Notes: generated by a model from the letters alone, not told the origin. Shown: positions 53,477 to 64,000, numbered from the stretch's first letter. The stretch: DNA of 64,000 nucleotides from Takakia lepidozioides (GCA_030704615.1 CM060733.1:39060001-39124000), one strand, 5' to 3'. Translations and numbers: made by a program.

Positions 53477-55955
53477 ATGAGGCTGTCCATGGTGCAGGCG
53501 TTGTCTACTCGGCAAGTCTGTGATTGCTCTTGGCCTTGGGTGGTCCCCTCAGAGACCCTCTTACCACAGCAGCATTCGGGGGACATGAAGAAGAAGAAGC
53601 AAGCTAAAATGCCTGCGAGGCCTGCGAGGCAACGTGTAGATCTTCCAAAGCTCTTGGATCGTCTGCCTGCCAATTCCAACGGTATGGTCTTCATTCTCTG
53701 CTTTGGTGCCACTTTCGTTACAATTTCACATTTGTAGCCGGCTCAGCAAAGCCGACTGATTACCTCTGCAGGAGAGCTGCCCTGGGTTTCCACAAGGAAG
53801 TTCAGCACACTATGCTCACAATTTTTCCAGCATGTGAACAATCCAAGTCCAGTGCCCAGACCGAGTTCTATAGTGAATGACTGAGCAGGTGTATTCGGTC
53901 CAATACAGCAATCTGGGTATTAAGTATACAAAGGAGCTAGAGCCTTTGTTGAAATTCCAGCTACTTTAGATACCAGCATGTAGGTCTGAGACAGCATGCA
54001 AAGAATTTTGAAGACTGGATGGACTGCTGGGCAGGTCCAGGGGCAAGGCTGGAAAGTACGCACGTATGGCTGCCACCACCTCCTCGAGTGGAGAAGCCAC
54101 GAGCCGTGCATAATGCAGCTTCCCTTGCATACTTGGGTGATGCTATTTATGAGGTTCTTGTTTCTGGCATTTCTCAATCTGAGTTTGTACAATTGGTTAA
54201 GACTAGTAAATTCTGTCTGGTGAGGTGGGGAAATGTTGACATGAGAGGGATGGGTGTTGGCAGATGTATGTGCGGTGCCATTTTTTGACACCCCCACAAA
54301 GTTTAGACAAGTACAACAGCCGTGTCATGGCCTTGGTATGCTGTGAAGCACAGGTTTGTATGACGAGACCCCTCAAGTCGAAATGGCTGTTAATTGCACT
54401 AGGTATGTGGTTTCAGGATCCCTGGTCCTTCCTGGTAACAATGTTGGTTCAAGGACTTTGTCTGGAATAGTACTGTCATCAGTACATATGACTCAGACAC
54501 TCAGCAGGCTATGGTGGTCTGATTGTAGTGAATTTCCTGCTCTGTTTGGATCAGAACAACTAGACATGCTGTTTCATGCTCTAGTGCATAATCAGCTTCC
54601 TTCAAATATCTTGTAGGAATTTGGTGGTAGTCAAAGCAAGCAAGGTGCAGATGAATGGTGTTGACATCTTGTAGAACTTGGCAGGATGCGTTGCTGCGGC
54701 GCTTAGTCAAGGATGACTTCCTTTCAGATGAAGAGAGGTAGCAGCATCCTGACTATGACATGAGTGGGTGAATCAATATTTGCACCATGCAATAGTCAGA
54801 TCCCAAATCACCGGATGCTTGGAGTGTATGATACAGAACACCTTTACTATGGACTTAAGACTGGTTACCATGCAACCAATATGATGTTGTTTGTGGTCCA
54901 CTATCTATTTTATAAGAGGTTTGGAAATTTGGTTGAAATGCCAGTTCCCTACCCAACCCAAACTCTATCCGGAATTTGGGCTCCTGAAATCCAAACCCCT
55001 CCCCTTTCAAATGGCTACCACATCCTGTGATTAGGCCACGTTTGAGTATTTATAGTGTGTGTGGCATTGAATGTGTAGGATGTAAAGTGGATGGTAACTT
55101 ACCACAACCAGGAATTGGGGTGGTTGGCAGGAATGTGGTCAGGTGGGGAAAGAACGTTGAATCAGGGCAAAGACGTGCAACGAGGCGAGCTGGAGCAGCA
55201 GTGTACAGTAGTGCATCATCCTTGGAAACTCTCGTAAGGCCCATCTTCTCTCCTTCTGTTGTGCCCTTGAAGAGAAAAGGCTGGACTTTTGCTACTCCAC
55301 TACTGCTAATTGATGTAAAATATCTACCCTAGAATTGTTTGAGTCGTCATTGTGATTTATGTGGGAAACTAGGCAGGCGGCCAATTTCAACCTGACAACT
55401 CCATCATGAGTTCGGATAAGGCCTCCTGCTGTACAAAACATCAGAACGTTTTTGGAGTAAAAGGCATATCAACTTCTCTATGCTAAGAACATAGCCAGAG
55501 AAAGAATAAGGAATTTATTGCATCTGCAGGAGGCTCGAAGGAACACCGATAGAAAAATAATGAACAACAAAGAACAAGAGAAGGAGGTCTAAATGTCTCT
55601 GCCATGAGGAGCAGCCACTGGAAAGGGGTGGAGATAAGTACTTAATGAGGCACCTTCCCAATGCATTGACAAAGGCAGCAAGGGTGCATGTAAGTATCAA
55701 TTGGCTTGTGGGTTGGATTCTGAGTATTGTAATGCAGAATAGAATTAACTGAGAAGTGTGATATGTCGGTATGGTGTGCAGATAGGATATCTTTATCTGA
55801 ACAATGGGCTACGGCTCAAGGAACTCATGGCTAAACTTGGGTTCGGTGATGAGAGCAGCTCCTTGCTTGCTGGGTTAGGCTTCGGTCAATCAACCACAGA
55901 TGGTAGGCCCAGCTCACAACAACCACATCCACTTTCTAATGCAACCGAACCTTAG
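53477..55955 (+). CDS. RNC3: Mini-ribonuclease III-like protein
   Basis: Six exons in consistent phase: 53477-53681, 54035-54153, 54264-54353, 54685-54737, 55131-55233 and 55782-55955; 247 residues. The RNase III-like core shows HNAASLAYLGDAIYE (catalytic Asp/Glu box), VRCHFLTPPQSLDKYNSRVM, CEAQ|DALLRRLVKDDFLSDEER, VVRWGKNVESG, TRRAGAAVYSSASSLETL and IGYLYLNNGLRLKELMAKLGF. It lacks a dsRBD, as mini-III enzymes do. Plant relatives (RNC3/RNC4) mature chloroplast 23S rRNA and process intron RNA. The N-terminus (first ~45 residues, then basic MKKKKQAKMPARPARQR) could be a plastid transit peptide. The start at 53477 is the first in-frame Met of the exon but is not certain. The donor after GDAIYE (GTTCTT) is weak. 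Confidence 0.92.
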
Positions 55956-57194
55956 AGGTTTAATAAATTTGAGAAGCCCTGATGGTGTCCAAGATAACAG
56001 ACTGGGATGCCATACTGAACATTTCCCTGTATTGTTCTGGAATAGCAAGATCTGCCTCAGCAGATGTCTTGGTGAAGCCTCATTTTTCTCTCAATTTTCA
56101 TCCATTAGATTTTATATACTCATCTATGTAAAATCTATCATCACTAATATTGCTACAGGATGGAATTCTGGCCCTTCCATGTCCAGTAGGTGCTAAAGTC
56201 TCACTCCTCTTCAGCTGCAACTGTGGCCACTTCTCCCTATTTAATTGCTGGCGGCCGCACTCCCTAGAGCCATTGTCAATGTCATCGGTTGTCTCCAATG
56301 AGTGTCTTCTCGACCAAAGCTGGCCAAAGGAGGTGCTTGAACACTTGGATGCCATGTTTGAGAGTTTCTTAATAAACTGCCACATGTGACTACACCATTC
56401 ATTATGCAAAATCACCCAGCCCAAATTATAGCAGACACAGAGAGACACAAACAACAGACTAGAATACTTTCCCGTTGCTCTTCTGCCCGAAAGAATCACA
56501 ACCACTGTTCAGTTGATACCGTTAATACCTTCCCTGATAGGCATATGACAGGCTAACAGACGCCCAACAGACGACATGACAGGCCTGCAGCCCTTTGTGC
56601 AACGACATACCGAAACTGAAGCGTTCAGTTCAATTGATGGCCTTTATTGGTGTAGCAACTACAAATTGCTGGAGCAGTCAAAGAATAAGAATATGAAGCT
56701 CAAGGGGTGAACTCCTCAATGTCCACCACGGTCCCAGCTTAGTTGTGGCAACCAGTAGGCACGCCATGTGGTTCACAAAACCTGGTTGAGGGCATTTGTA
56801 GCATTTGTGTCTGACAAGTTGTTGTAGGTGTTCATCAAGCTGGTGCCCCTATTTATGGTGGCCCTCTCTCTCCACATTCATTTTGTAAAGAAGTTGAAGC
56901 AAATGCATATGATCAATCCGCCTGTTCACTCAATTTGCAACCTCTTTCAAAACGCTTTTGCAGTTGTTGTTTAGGGTTTAGGCCCGTCTTTGACAGCAAG
57001 CTGATTGAACCACTCAGAAGCCTCATGATGTGTTACAAGAGGTGGTCGAAAGTCCACCAGGTGCTACGTATGATTTAATATCACAATTTCAGCAATACAA
57101 CTTTCCCGGTGGACAGGTGCAAATGATGACCTTGCCTCTCAACCGTAGGCCCTTCTTCGCAATGTTGAGTGCATTTTTCAGCTTGCAAGAACTG
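55956..57194. other. Intergenic between convergent genes
   Basis: 3' sides of the mini-RNase III gene and of the DUF1764 gene. No repeat boundary or coding match is found. GTTTAGGGTTTAGG near 56970 is a short telomere-like word. Confidence 0.4.
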
Positions 57195-57620
57195 TCAAAA
57201 GCAGCAGTCACAGTCGAATGGGCACAGTGGTGTCCCGCCAGCATCCTTCTTGTCCAAACCGAGGTCCGCCTCCCTGTAGATAGTAAACCCGTCCTCCGTC
57301 TTCTTCCGAGGCTTTGATGGGCCGGAGGGACTTTTCAAAGGGGTAGCTTTCGAGCTTGAATCTTTTGCCTTCATCTTTCTCCTTGTACCAACAGTCCCAT
57401 TCAGCTGCGCCTCGCCATCACGAACCTTCCCCTCACCCGAACAATCTCGCTTTCTACCTGTCTTGTCTGTACCATTGCCTCCTCCATCAATCTCTGCGGG
57501 GGGCTTTTTCCTCTTCTTTTGGCCGAAGATTGCATCAATCTCACTCCCAGACTTCTCCTTCTCGGCAACCGGGAGGGGTGAAGGTGATGACCCCGGAGCC
57601 TTTCTCCCTTTACCTCCCAT
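57195..57620 (-). CDS. DUF1764 family small protein
   Basis: An intronless 141-residue protein. The N-terminus is basic, with EIDAIFGQKKRKKP, the conserved first block of DUF1764. A Lys/Ser/Gly-rich disordered middle follows. The C-terminus has RKKTEDGFTIYREADLGLDK and GGTPLCPFDCDCCF, the Cys-rich signature that ends family members. The function is unknown across eukaryotes; the lysine-rich text suggests a nuclear or nucleolar location. Length and both conserved blocks are complete. The start codon lies just downstream of an array of TGACGTGG-type motifs. Confidence 0.92.
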   Translation of the reverse strand: MGGKGRKAPGSSPSPLPVAEKEKSGSEIDAIFGQKKRKKPPAEIDGGGNGTDKTGRKRDCSGEGKVRDGEAQLNGTVGTRRKMKAKDSSSKATPLKSPSGPSKPRKKTEDGFTIYREADLGLDKKDAGGTPLCPFDCDCCF

Positions 57621-57705
57621 AACTTACATTGTCCAACACGCACACAAGAGCGACGGCTGAAGGTCGGAGGCTACATTAGCGTAGAGCAGGAATAGGGTGT
57701 CAAAG

Positions 57706-57846
57706 TAGACACGTCATCATTGCCACGTCGTCGTCATCTGCCACGTCATCGTCGTGGAATAGGGTGTCATCGTCACCACGTCATCGTAGACACGCTACGT
57801 CGTCGTCATCAGCCACGTCATCGTCAGCCACGTCATCGTCGTCATT
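57706..57846. repeat. CACGTCATC minisatellite / ACGT-motif array upstream of the DUF1764 gene
   Basis: Seven ACGTC cores occur in about 140 bp, embedded in units such as GCCACGTCATCGTC. Read toward the gene (minus strand), several form TGACGTGGC, a strong plant bZIP target. The array lies about 90-230 bp before the start codon at 57620. It may be a promoter element or simply a short tandem repeat. Confidence 0.8.
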
Positions 57847-58194
57847 TTTGTGTGGGGGTTGAATCTGAACCTCGCAGAGCAGATATAGAGAATGTACTCG
57901 TAAGCATTGTTTGCTCACTACTCTATCCTTGTGTCTGAGCGAAAGGAAATAGATGCTACCTTCGGCGTTGTAGGGGGGCTTCCAAGCCTTTTACAAGTAC
58001 TCCTTTACCTTTGTCAAGTTCCCCTTTCTCAACCTCACTCTCTGCCATCCCCGGCCTTTCCCAAGCAGAGATTTGAGCATCTGTTGACAAGTGGATCTTC
58101 TTGCGGAAACCTGTCTCTGTCTTGTTTCCATGCTTGACTGGCCCGGATATCAAATTACCTGTGGACTTTGACTCAGGAGACAAAGAAGGAGCAG

Positions 58195-58370
58195 ACTTCG
58201 TTTGCATACTGAGAGAGCCCTTGTGGTCTCTGAAAGCTGGGATTGTGCCAAATATCATTCACTGCCCTCATCAATATGTATGCTATATATGCGGGAGCCT
58301 TGAGGATGCAAAAAGAGTGTTTGACAAGATGGTTGAACGTGATGTGAGCTGGCATGAGTTTTTTAAATAG
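58195..58370 (+). pseudogene. Short PPR fragment
   Basis: One frame reads LKAGIVPNIIHCPHQYVCYI, then CGSLEDAKRVFDKMVERDVS, a single PPR unit with its central part altered. The flanks have no further repeats. It is a third PPR relic in the window. Confidence 0.7.
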
Positions 58371-59293
58371 TCTTCACGATGGTGGGACAACCGCAATCGC
58401 AATGTGTGGCTTTTTCTTAATGTACAATGTGAAGAAGTTTGTCCATCCTACAAATTAGTACCATGATTTGGTATTCTTCCTGATGTTTACAAGATTCTTG
58501 GGAGAGTCAGCTTGGTCTTAGTAGGCCGTGTTTCAATAGCTGCCTGCTCAAGTGCACGGTGGTGGTTCTCACAGACCAATCTGACATTACCTAAGTACAG
58601 ACACAAGCACCACATACAAGAGGTCCTTTTGGGTTGATGGTTGGGTCAAATCCTCCATGGGTCATGACACAAGGTCAAGGACAATGTGGTGAGGGCACCT
58701 TCTTCTTCGACCTATTTCAGCCTGTTTTGCCCTCTCATCGGACTCGGCCCGATGCATATTGAATTCTGTAGGACAATATTCCATTTTGATGGGAAATATA
58801 TTTTATCCAAAAAAAACATTATGAACAATACAAAATATAGCGTATGCATATGATCTCATGGTACTTTCGCCAGATTTAGGGGCTCCTCTGGCAAGTCCCA
58901 TGTAAAATCTTTCCCACCTTATTTGACCACGGATTTACTATTAAATACTTTACAATGCATGAGATTGTTAAACATGATGAATAGCCTACTGGAAAGGTGA
59001 TACTAATGGGGGTGATGAGGTTGAAGGTTTGATTCTTGATGGATGGTAACGTCACCCTTGGCTTCTATGGTTCATGTGACCCCCCTAAATTGTGTAATTC
59101 GTCCAATATTTTAAACTTAGCCAAATTTAGACTTAGTCAAATCTCGAGCCTAGGTGTGAGTTATACCAAGTGGAGTTACAATCCCAACCGTGTAACCCCG
59201 AATGGAGCTTCCATTTCTCTCTTGTAAGTCAAATTGGAATTGAAGGGATGATAACTTAAGTACTAGTGGATGGAAATCAATGGACTCCAAAGT
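58371..59293. other. Intergenic, nothing recognised
   Basis: AT-rich from about 58790; short open frames only. Confidence 0.4.
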
Positions 59294-59731
59294 CGGGTTC
59301 CATGGGCACTCCCAAACGCCCCCCCAAGCAAGCGCCTCCAGAAGGAAGTCGCCCCTAAAAAATCAGACAGGGTGGTTCCATGGACATCTTTCCATTCACC
59401 CCTCTAGAAATCTTTGGCTGTGGGGTAAATGACAATTAATATCAGTTTTGGATGAAAATGTCAAAAAATCATCCCCTCTCATAAAATCTAACTTACTTTG
59501 GATGGAAATCAATAATATTCTGTAAGGCCACGGGCCCCATTGTAGGAAAAGACAAAGGCGTCAGTTAGGGCGCCGTGAAACTTGATCGCCCTTTGCGAAG
59601 GGTCGTCTTTTTTGCGCCCCTTAGCAAGGGGCAATTCATGGGGGGCGGCCCTTAGGGAATTATTTCGACCTATAACGCGTTAGTCCTAGGGGCGATTCAT
59701 GGGGGGCCCTTACAACTGCCCATGGAACCCG
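59294..59731. mobile_element. MITE-like element with CGGGTTCCATGGGCA ends
   Basis: The inverted ends CGGGTTCCATGGGCA (59294-59308) and its complement (59717-59731) match perfectly over 15 bp. The 438-bp interior contains C/G runs and repeated ATTCATGGGGGGC words (59634, 59696) and no coding capacity. A target duplication is not evident. Confidence 0.65.
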
Positions 59732-60274
59732 GCTCTCATTATGCTGGAGATCAGCCTACCGTCTTATTAGAGATCCGTGCAAGCATTAACTTTATACATT
59801 ATTCCTAGAATTCTTCATTTTTACACGTTATTTTATATTTTACAGTAATAAAAAAATTGGGTGTATTAACCAGTGTTGTGCGGGTATATTGATTTCAATA
59901 TACCCTTAGGGTATAAGTAAATTATTTTTGTCAAATCATTTACCCTCCGTGTATGGATAAATTAACTTTTCAGATTTCTATATAACCCCCGGGTATGGAC
60001 AAAATATACCCTGAGGGTATGAATAGTTTCCGGGTATGGATAATTATTTCAATTAATATATAATTTAATGGTTTTAAAGAATATATGGTGTTCTTCAATA
60101 TGTACAAAACACAAAAAAAACAATTAGGGTAAAAAAGAAAATTGATAAGATATTGCATAATATTTTGGTGTTAATTTCCAATGCAAGATGGAGGAGGTTT
60201 GAGATTTAAAAAAAACACATTGGCTGGTAGCTCAGCTAGTAACCCGCTTCCCTGCCCCGTGTGTGGGATTGTTC

Positions 60275-61427
60275 GTGTTGGGAGGGTATATTGATTTTTT
60301 CTACCCTCAGGGTAAGGGTATACATCAAACTTATCCTCAGGGTAAGGGTATAATCTATTTTTTGAAAACATTTACCCTCCGGGTAAGGGTATATATAAAT
60401 TTTTGGTAAACATTTACCCTCAGGGTAAGGGTATTGGGTGCCACATATACCATGAGGGTAAGGGTAATTGCAGGATAATGGTACCATTTTTATATCCTCG
60501 GGATATCCCAGGATAATTATAAAGGGTAAATTAATTTTTTAAATTTTATTTGTGAATTTTATTTAAATACTTAGAATAAAGCTTCTTCTTTTTTATAAAG
60601 GGGACAGAGGCCCTACAAAAACTTTATTGGAGTGGAAAAATGAGAACAGAGAGGAGGAAAAAATAACCTCCTAAGGGACCGTACAGGCGTATCACATGGG
60701 GAACACCCAGCACTGGTAGGGAGTTGGGGGGGGGAAGGCAGGAGTTAACTAAGAACCAAAATCTCGGTGGGGGGAGGGAATTGCCAGAGGGCCTAACCAA
60801 GACAAAGCATTTCAACTATATAACATCCCAGTTATATATATTATAATGGGATATGCCTTTTATTTATATTTTTGTTTATTTTTTATGTGGCTTACGAATA
60901 GCAAAATTTTAGCCCTCATTAATGCTCCTCTAATGAAATATAATAACAAAACAACACATTTGATCATAATGAGGTTGCTTTGCACCATGGATAAGAGAAT
61001 GGCGGGGGTACCGGGGAAAGAGAGAGCGGCACACGCTTTTTCCAAGGAGAGAGTGGCAAGGACTGGTCTTGGAGCACAAGCTGCGAAAGGGAAAAGCAAC
61101 GAAACCCGGGGGGGGGGGGGGGGTGTGGGGGATGCTAGTGTTTGCCCTCTCTACTAGCAAATACCACACCTAAACCCCTAGTAATCAAATTATTATACCC
61201 TTCCCCTATTACCCGGCCATTGAACAGATTTACCCTCGGGGTAAGGGTATCCTTCGAAATTTCAAACCCCGGGGTATAATCCATTAAGGGTATAACAAAA
61301 ATAATTACCCTTGACAAGGGTAGGGTAAGGGTATTTTGGAATTTCCAGGGTAGGGTATATCCATATACCCTTATTGGGTTTTACCCTCAGGGTATAATGG
61401 CAGAAAAAGGGTATCCTCCCAACACTG
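60275..61427. mobile_element. Second hAT-like element nested in the SINE
   Basis: The left end GTGTTGGGAGGGTATA and right end (complement CAGTGTTGGGAGGATACC) form short inverted termini. ACCCTNAGGGTA palindromes crowd both sub-terminal regions. The left terminus lacks the CA of CAGTG, and part of the flanking SINE is missing, so that edge was lost by deletion. The interior holds an L1 tail (60597-60815) and a 17-18 G run near 61107. Confidence 0.78.
60597..60815 (-). mobile_element. L1 3'-tail fragment inside the nested element
   Basis: TAAAGGGGACAGAGGCCC followed by a divergent body matches, on the minus strand, the L1 tails at 43325 and 47940. The 5' limit is approximate. Confidence 0.55.
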
Positions 61428-62182
61428 GTCTGGGCGTTGATCGTCCTGTAGGTCTCATGGTCCATAAATGAAAGGGGGTTAATCTTTCCCCCTCCTCAAG
61501 GGCCTGAATTGTGGGCTGTCGCTCCCATATTTCCTGAAAAAAAAAAAAAAAAAAAAAACCCCATTAAGGACCTAAATTGTGGGCAGGTTTCCTTATATAT
61601 ATATAGGCGAGATCTGAAGAGGTATTGTTTGGGTTATATGACATTTTAGGAATGATATATATGAAGCATTTGTTTTAGTTGTGATTGGAGCTTTCTTATA
61701 GCTCAAGGCTCCCTATCAACAGAACAAAAAGAGAAAAGACCTAGCATACAAAGGCTATGAAGGCACATAAAGGCCCTTATATACCGTGATTAGATATACC
61801 CTTCATTTTAACATATACCCTTTAGAAAAGTAGGGTATATTGAGCGTCTTGATGCAGGGTAAATATAACACCAAAATATTATGCAATATCTTATCAATTT
61901 TCTCTTTTACCCTAAATTGTTTTTTTGTGGTTTGTACATATTGAAGAACATCATATATTCCTTAAAACCATTAAATTATATATTAATTGAAATAACTATC
62001 CATACCCGGAAACTATTCATACCCTCAGGGTATATTTTGGCATATATCCATACCCGGGGTTATATAGAAATCTGAAAAGTTAATTTATCCATACCCGGAG
62101 GGTAAATGATTTGACAAAAAAAAATTACTTATACCCTAAGGGTATATTGAAATCAATATACCCGCACAACACTGGTATTAAC

Positions 62183-62559
62183 GGTGTTGATATTCGTTTC
62201 AATACCAGTATAAATTTGTTTGAATTTTTGTCTCTTGTCTATATTTTGGACAGTTAAAAATGTAGATCTATTACTATAATTGCACTTCAATAAAATCAAT
62301 ATTAAGAGTTTTGACCCGTGTTGGACTGGTATCAAGTTTTCTACAAACCAATCTTGTCGGCTTGGTACCAGACGTATCACAAAATACGAGTCTGGTCAAT
62401 ATAATGGTGGATGTATTTTCCAGATGTTGGTATGGATATGAGTATCATGACCACAATACCAGCTGGTACGAGATATCAAATCTAGTATCATTCCAAAGCC
62501 ATCTTGAACTACAAGTTTATCAAATAGCATGTATCAAGTGAAAACAAATAAAATACACA
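62183..62559. other. AT-rich spacer between the hAT-like element and the Helitron relic
   Basis: No coding match. Nothing recognised beyond low-complexity A/T text. Confidence 0.4.
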
Positions 62560-63335
62560 TACTGAATTAAATTGACATAAGTACAAGTATCTACAGGGCC
62601 CATGTGGATCATGGAACATCAATTTATGTGTAAATATGCCTACCATTGTCTTCAAGATTGTGTTGAAAAGAACGGGATCAAGTTCAGGATCCGGAAACTC
62701 TGCACAAATGATTCGATCCTCTGCTGCTACATCCACCACTTTGTCTTCTGCTGCAAAGAATATAAGAAAATGCATGTGTGACAATCCACGTTTTTCAATT
62801 GTATAGACATGCACCACAGTTCGTCCAAGTACATTGATCTTCAAGATATCTTGAAGTAGTGCCTTGGACTTTTGCTTGAAAACACGGGCAACCAGATCAG
62901 GACAATGTACTGCATTCTGTCCTGATAGTATTGCACCTTTGATCTCAGGCCAGTCAGGGTTTGCGGTCATTGTTCCAAATATGTCGGGGTGTTTGAAATA
63001 GCGAGTGATGGCCATAGAATCTTGAAAGATCTCAAACATATTGCAGGAGCTACCCACGAAAGAGGAAGGTAAGATAACCCTACTTCCGAGATTTCAAAGT
63101 TCTATCTCTTCATTTCAATCGTTTCCTACTGTGTCCGCAAGACCTTGGTATACGTCGGCCCGTACTGTTGCCTGGTTCATTTCTACCCATCGCAACCAAG
63201 CTTACTCTGTTGCAACCCATGCATCTACAATGAACTCATGGAACAACTTTCCAGCACGAAGTATTGTAGAATATTCGTTATTTCTTGGATATAAAGGGTA
63301 CGAAAAAGAATTGCACTTCGTATAGCAGTGGGGTG
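62560..63335 (-). pseudogene. Helitron Rep (HUH nuclease) N-terminal domain relic
   Basis: On the minus strand: NEYSTILRAGKLFHEFIVDA, RADVYQGLADTVGND, RVILPSSFVGSSCNMFE, DSMAITRYFKHPDIFGTMTA, NPDWPEI, DLVARVFKQK, then the two-histidine motif in KRGLSHMHFLIFF and a final HDPHGPC. This is the Helitron_like_N domain in the usual order. Stops interrupt it (for example after WVATE near 63208). The nuclease tyrosines, the helicase and the element ends are not seen. A functional protein would start rolling-circle transposition; this one is dead. Confidence 0.85.
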
Positions 63336-64000
63336 CAAGTTGGCCCTGCTGTGTTTGCAGTTAGCAATCAGTTTTATCTGCAAAAAGAATGGGATTTAAT
63401 GGTAAGGTCCGAAGTACTGACCATGAAACTGTTCTCAACATCTTCTCGCACATTCTCACGCAAAGAACCCACCAAATGAAGAAAAGTTGGCATCAATGTT
63501 GTATTGGATTACTGAAACTAGTTCACAGCCCTAGCAAGATGGAAGCCTTAATGTTAAGAGAGACGAGATATAGGCTCCACGTACATATCGCGGGGTTCGA
63601 GAGCCCGCAAAAGATGCAGACTTCTGAAACTACTCTGGAGTTAAGGTACTTTGCATTAGACAGTTTTTGAAGTGTCCAATGCCCTTGTTAAACATAGGAG
63701 AACGTGTTCAAAAACTGATGTGCGTATAATTTTCAGAGCATTCCAAATCAATGCATAATGGAGAACATCAAAACCAACAACTTAGCCTACAAATGCCTAC
63801 AAGGAGCTTGCAAACAAAAGAATCAAGAAAGGCATCACGAAAATTGTGAGCACCATTGGGTGACACTGAACTGCTCGATTCCAATTCCAGGTGAAAACCA
63901 GGTGTGTCATTACAGCATTAGCTCTGGAGTACATTCCCAGTTTACTTGTTCAAACCAATGTGTTTGTGTTCAAATCGACATCTACAAACTAAAATTAATA
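63336..64000. other. Right edge, nothing recognised
   Basis: This could be the degraded upstream part of the Helitron protein, but I see no convincing motif. No RNA gene or repeat boundary. Confidence 0.35.

Larger units (their letters stand above)
60222..61546 (+). mobile_element. tRNA-derived SINE, split by a DNA transposon
   Basis: The head (60222-60277: GGCTGGTAGCTCAGCT, then CCCTGCCCCGTGTGTGGG) and tail (61428-61546: GTCTGGGCGTTGATCGTCC, then GAATTGTGGGCTGTCG) belong to the same family as the SINE at 7458-7684. About 40 bp including the B box are deleted from the head. The tail continues into an A run. The element at 60275-61427 sits between the halves. Confidence 0.85.
59871..62174. 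mobile_element. Non-autonomous hAT-like element with ~305-bp terminal inverted repeats
   Basis: An 8-bp target duplication GTATTAAC (59863-59870 and 62175-62182) abuts ends CAGTGTTGTGCGGG. Both features fit the hAT superfamily. The inverted arms run about 59871-60173 and 61867-62174 and match closely throughout. They carry many palindromic ACCCTNAGGGT words. The interior is a SINE, itself interrupted by a second element. No transposase is present. Confidence 0.9.

Noticed and set aside
57885-57915. Possible minus-strand LINE tail (GAATGTACTCGTAAGC...)
   Set aside because: About 30 bp resemble the family end, but no flanking duplication is seen, so it is not listed as an element.
57956-58258. 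100-codon minus-strand frame with GELDKGKGVLVKG
   Set aside because: No known domain and no promoter or splice support; left as unproven.

Overview
This is a stretch of land-plant nuclear DNA. The host genes are split by long introns, and about half of the window is transposable elements in several layers. The mix points to a large homosporous-fern-type genome such as Ceratopteris or Adiantum: introns of 0.5 kb up to possibly 15 kb, PLS-type pentatricopeptide (PPR) remnants of fern style, a dirigent gene, chromodomain Ty3/gypsy elements and fossil Helitrons. The lineage is an inference from gene style; no organelle or rRNA marker is present.

Host genes in order: the 5' end of a GTG/GPHR membrane protein (minus, runs off the left edge); a two-dsRBD DRB protein with a four-fold 30-residue repeat (3944-6031); an unrecognised three-exon gene with a C2H2-like motif (10166-12441); a complete Vms1/ANKZF1-type peptidyl-tRNA hydrolase gene (15508-21173) with LINE pieces in its fourth intron; exons of an unrecognised conserved gene at 24694-24881 and 40089-40505 that may be one gene split by about 15 kb of transposons; an intronless dirigent gene (42360-42884); the AP-5 mu subunit (48516-51695) with a frameshift and missing or unclear parts; a mini-ribonuclease III gene (53477-55955); and a small DUF1764 gene (57195-57620, minus). 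Three PPR relics (22.5-23.6, 51.9-52.7 and 58.2-58.4 kb) are broken.

Transposons: an old gag-integrase Ty3/gypsy element lacking reverse transcriptase (about 26.2-38.3 kb) was hit inside its integrase by a young, intact chromodomain Ty3/gypsy element (30148-37109; 5-bp target duplication, LTRs apparently identical apart from one 10-bp indel). Upstream of the old element is a 1.2-kb inverted repeat. A non-LTR family whose ORF ends about 10 nt before the element end is scattered through the window as 5'-truncated copies, several with clear target duplications, including one only 31 bp long. At 59.9-62.2 kb a hAT-like element with about 305-bp inverted ends contains a tRNA-derived SINE, itself split by a second hAT-like element that carries an L1 tail. 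A decayed L1, a Helitron Rep relic, two further inverted-repeat elements and a MITE-like element complete the set.

Three otherwise conserved exons (near 24.76, 40.17 and 50.31 kb) each lack one base in a short homopolymer. This pattern suggests uncorrected sequence error as much as gene death, and it matters when judging which genes here are alive.
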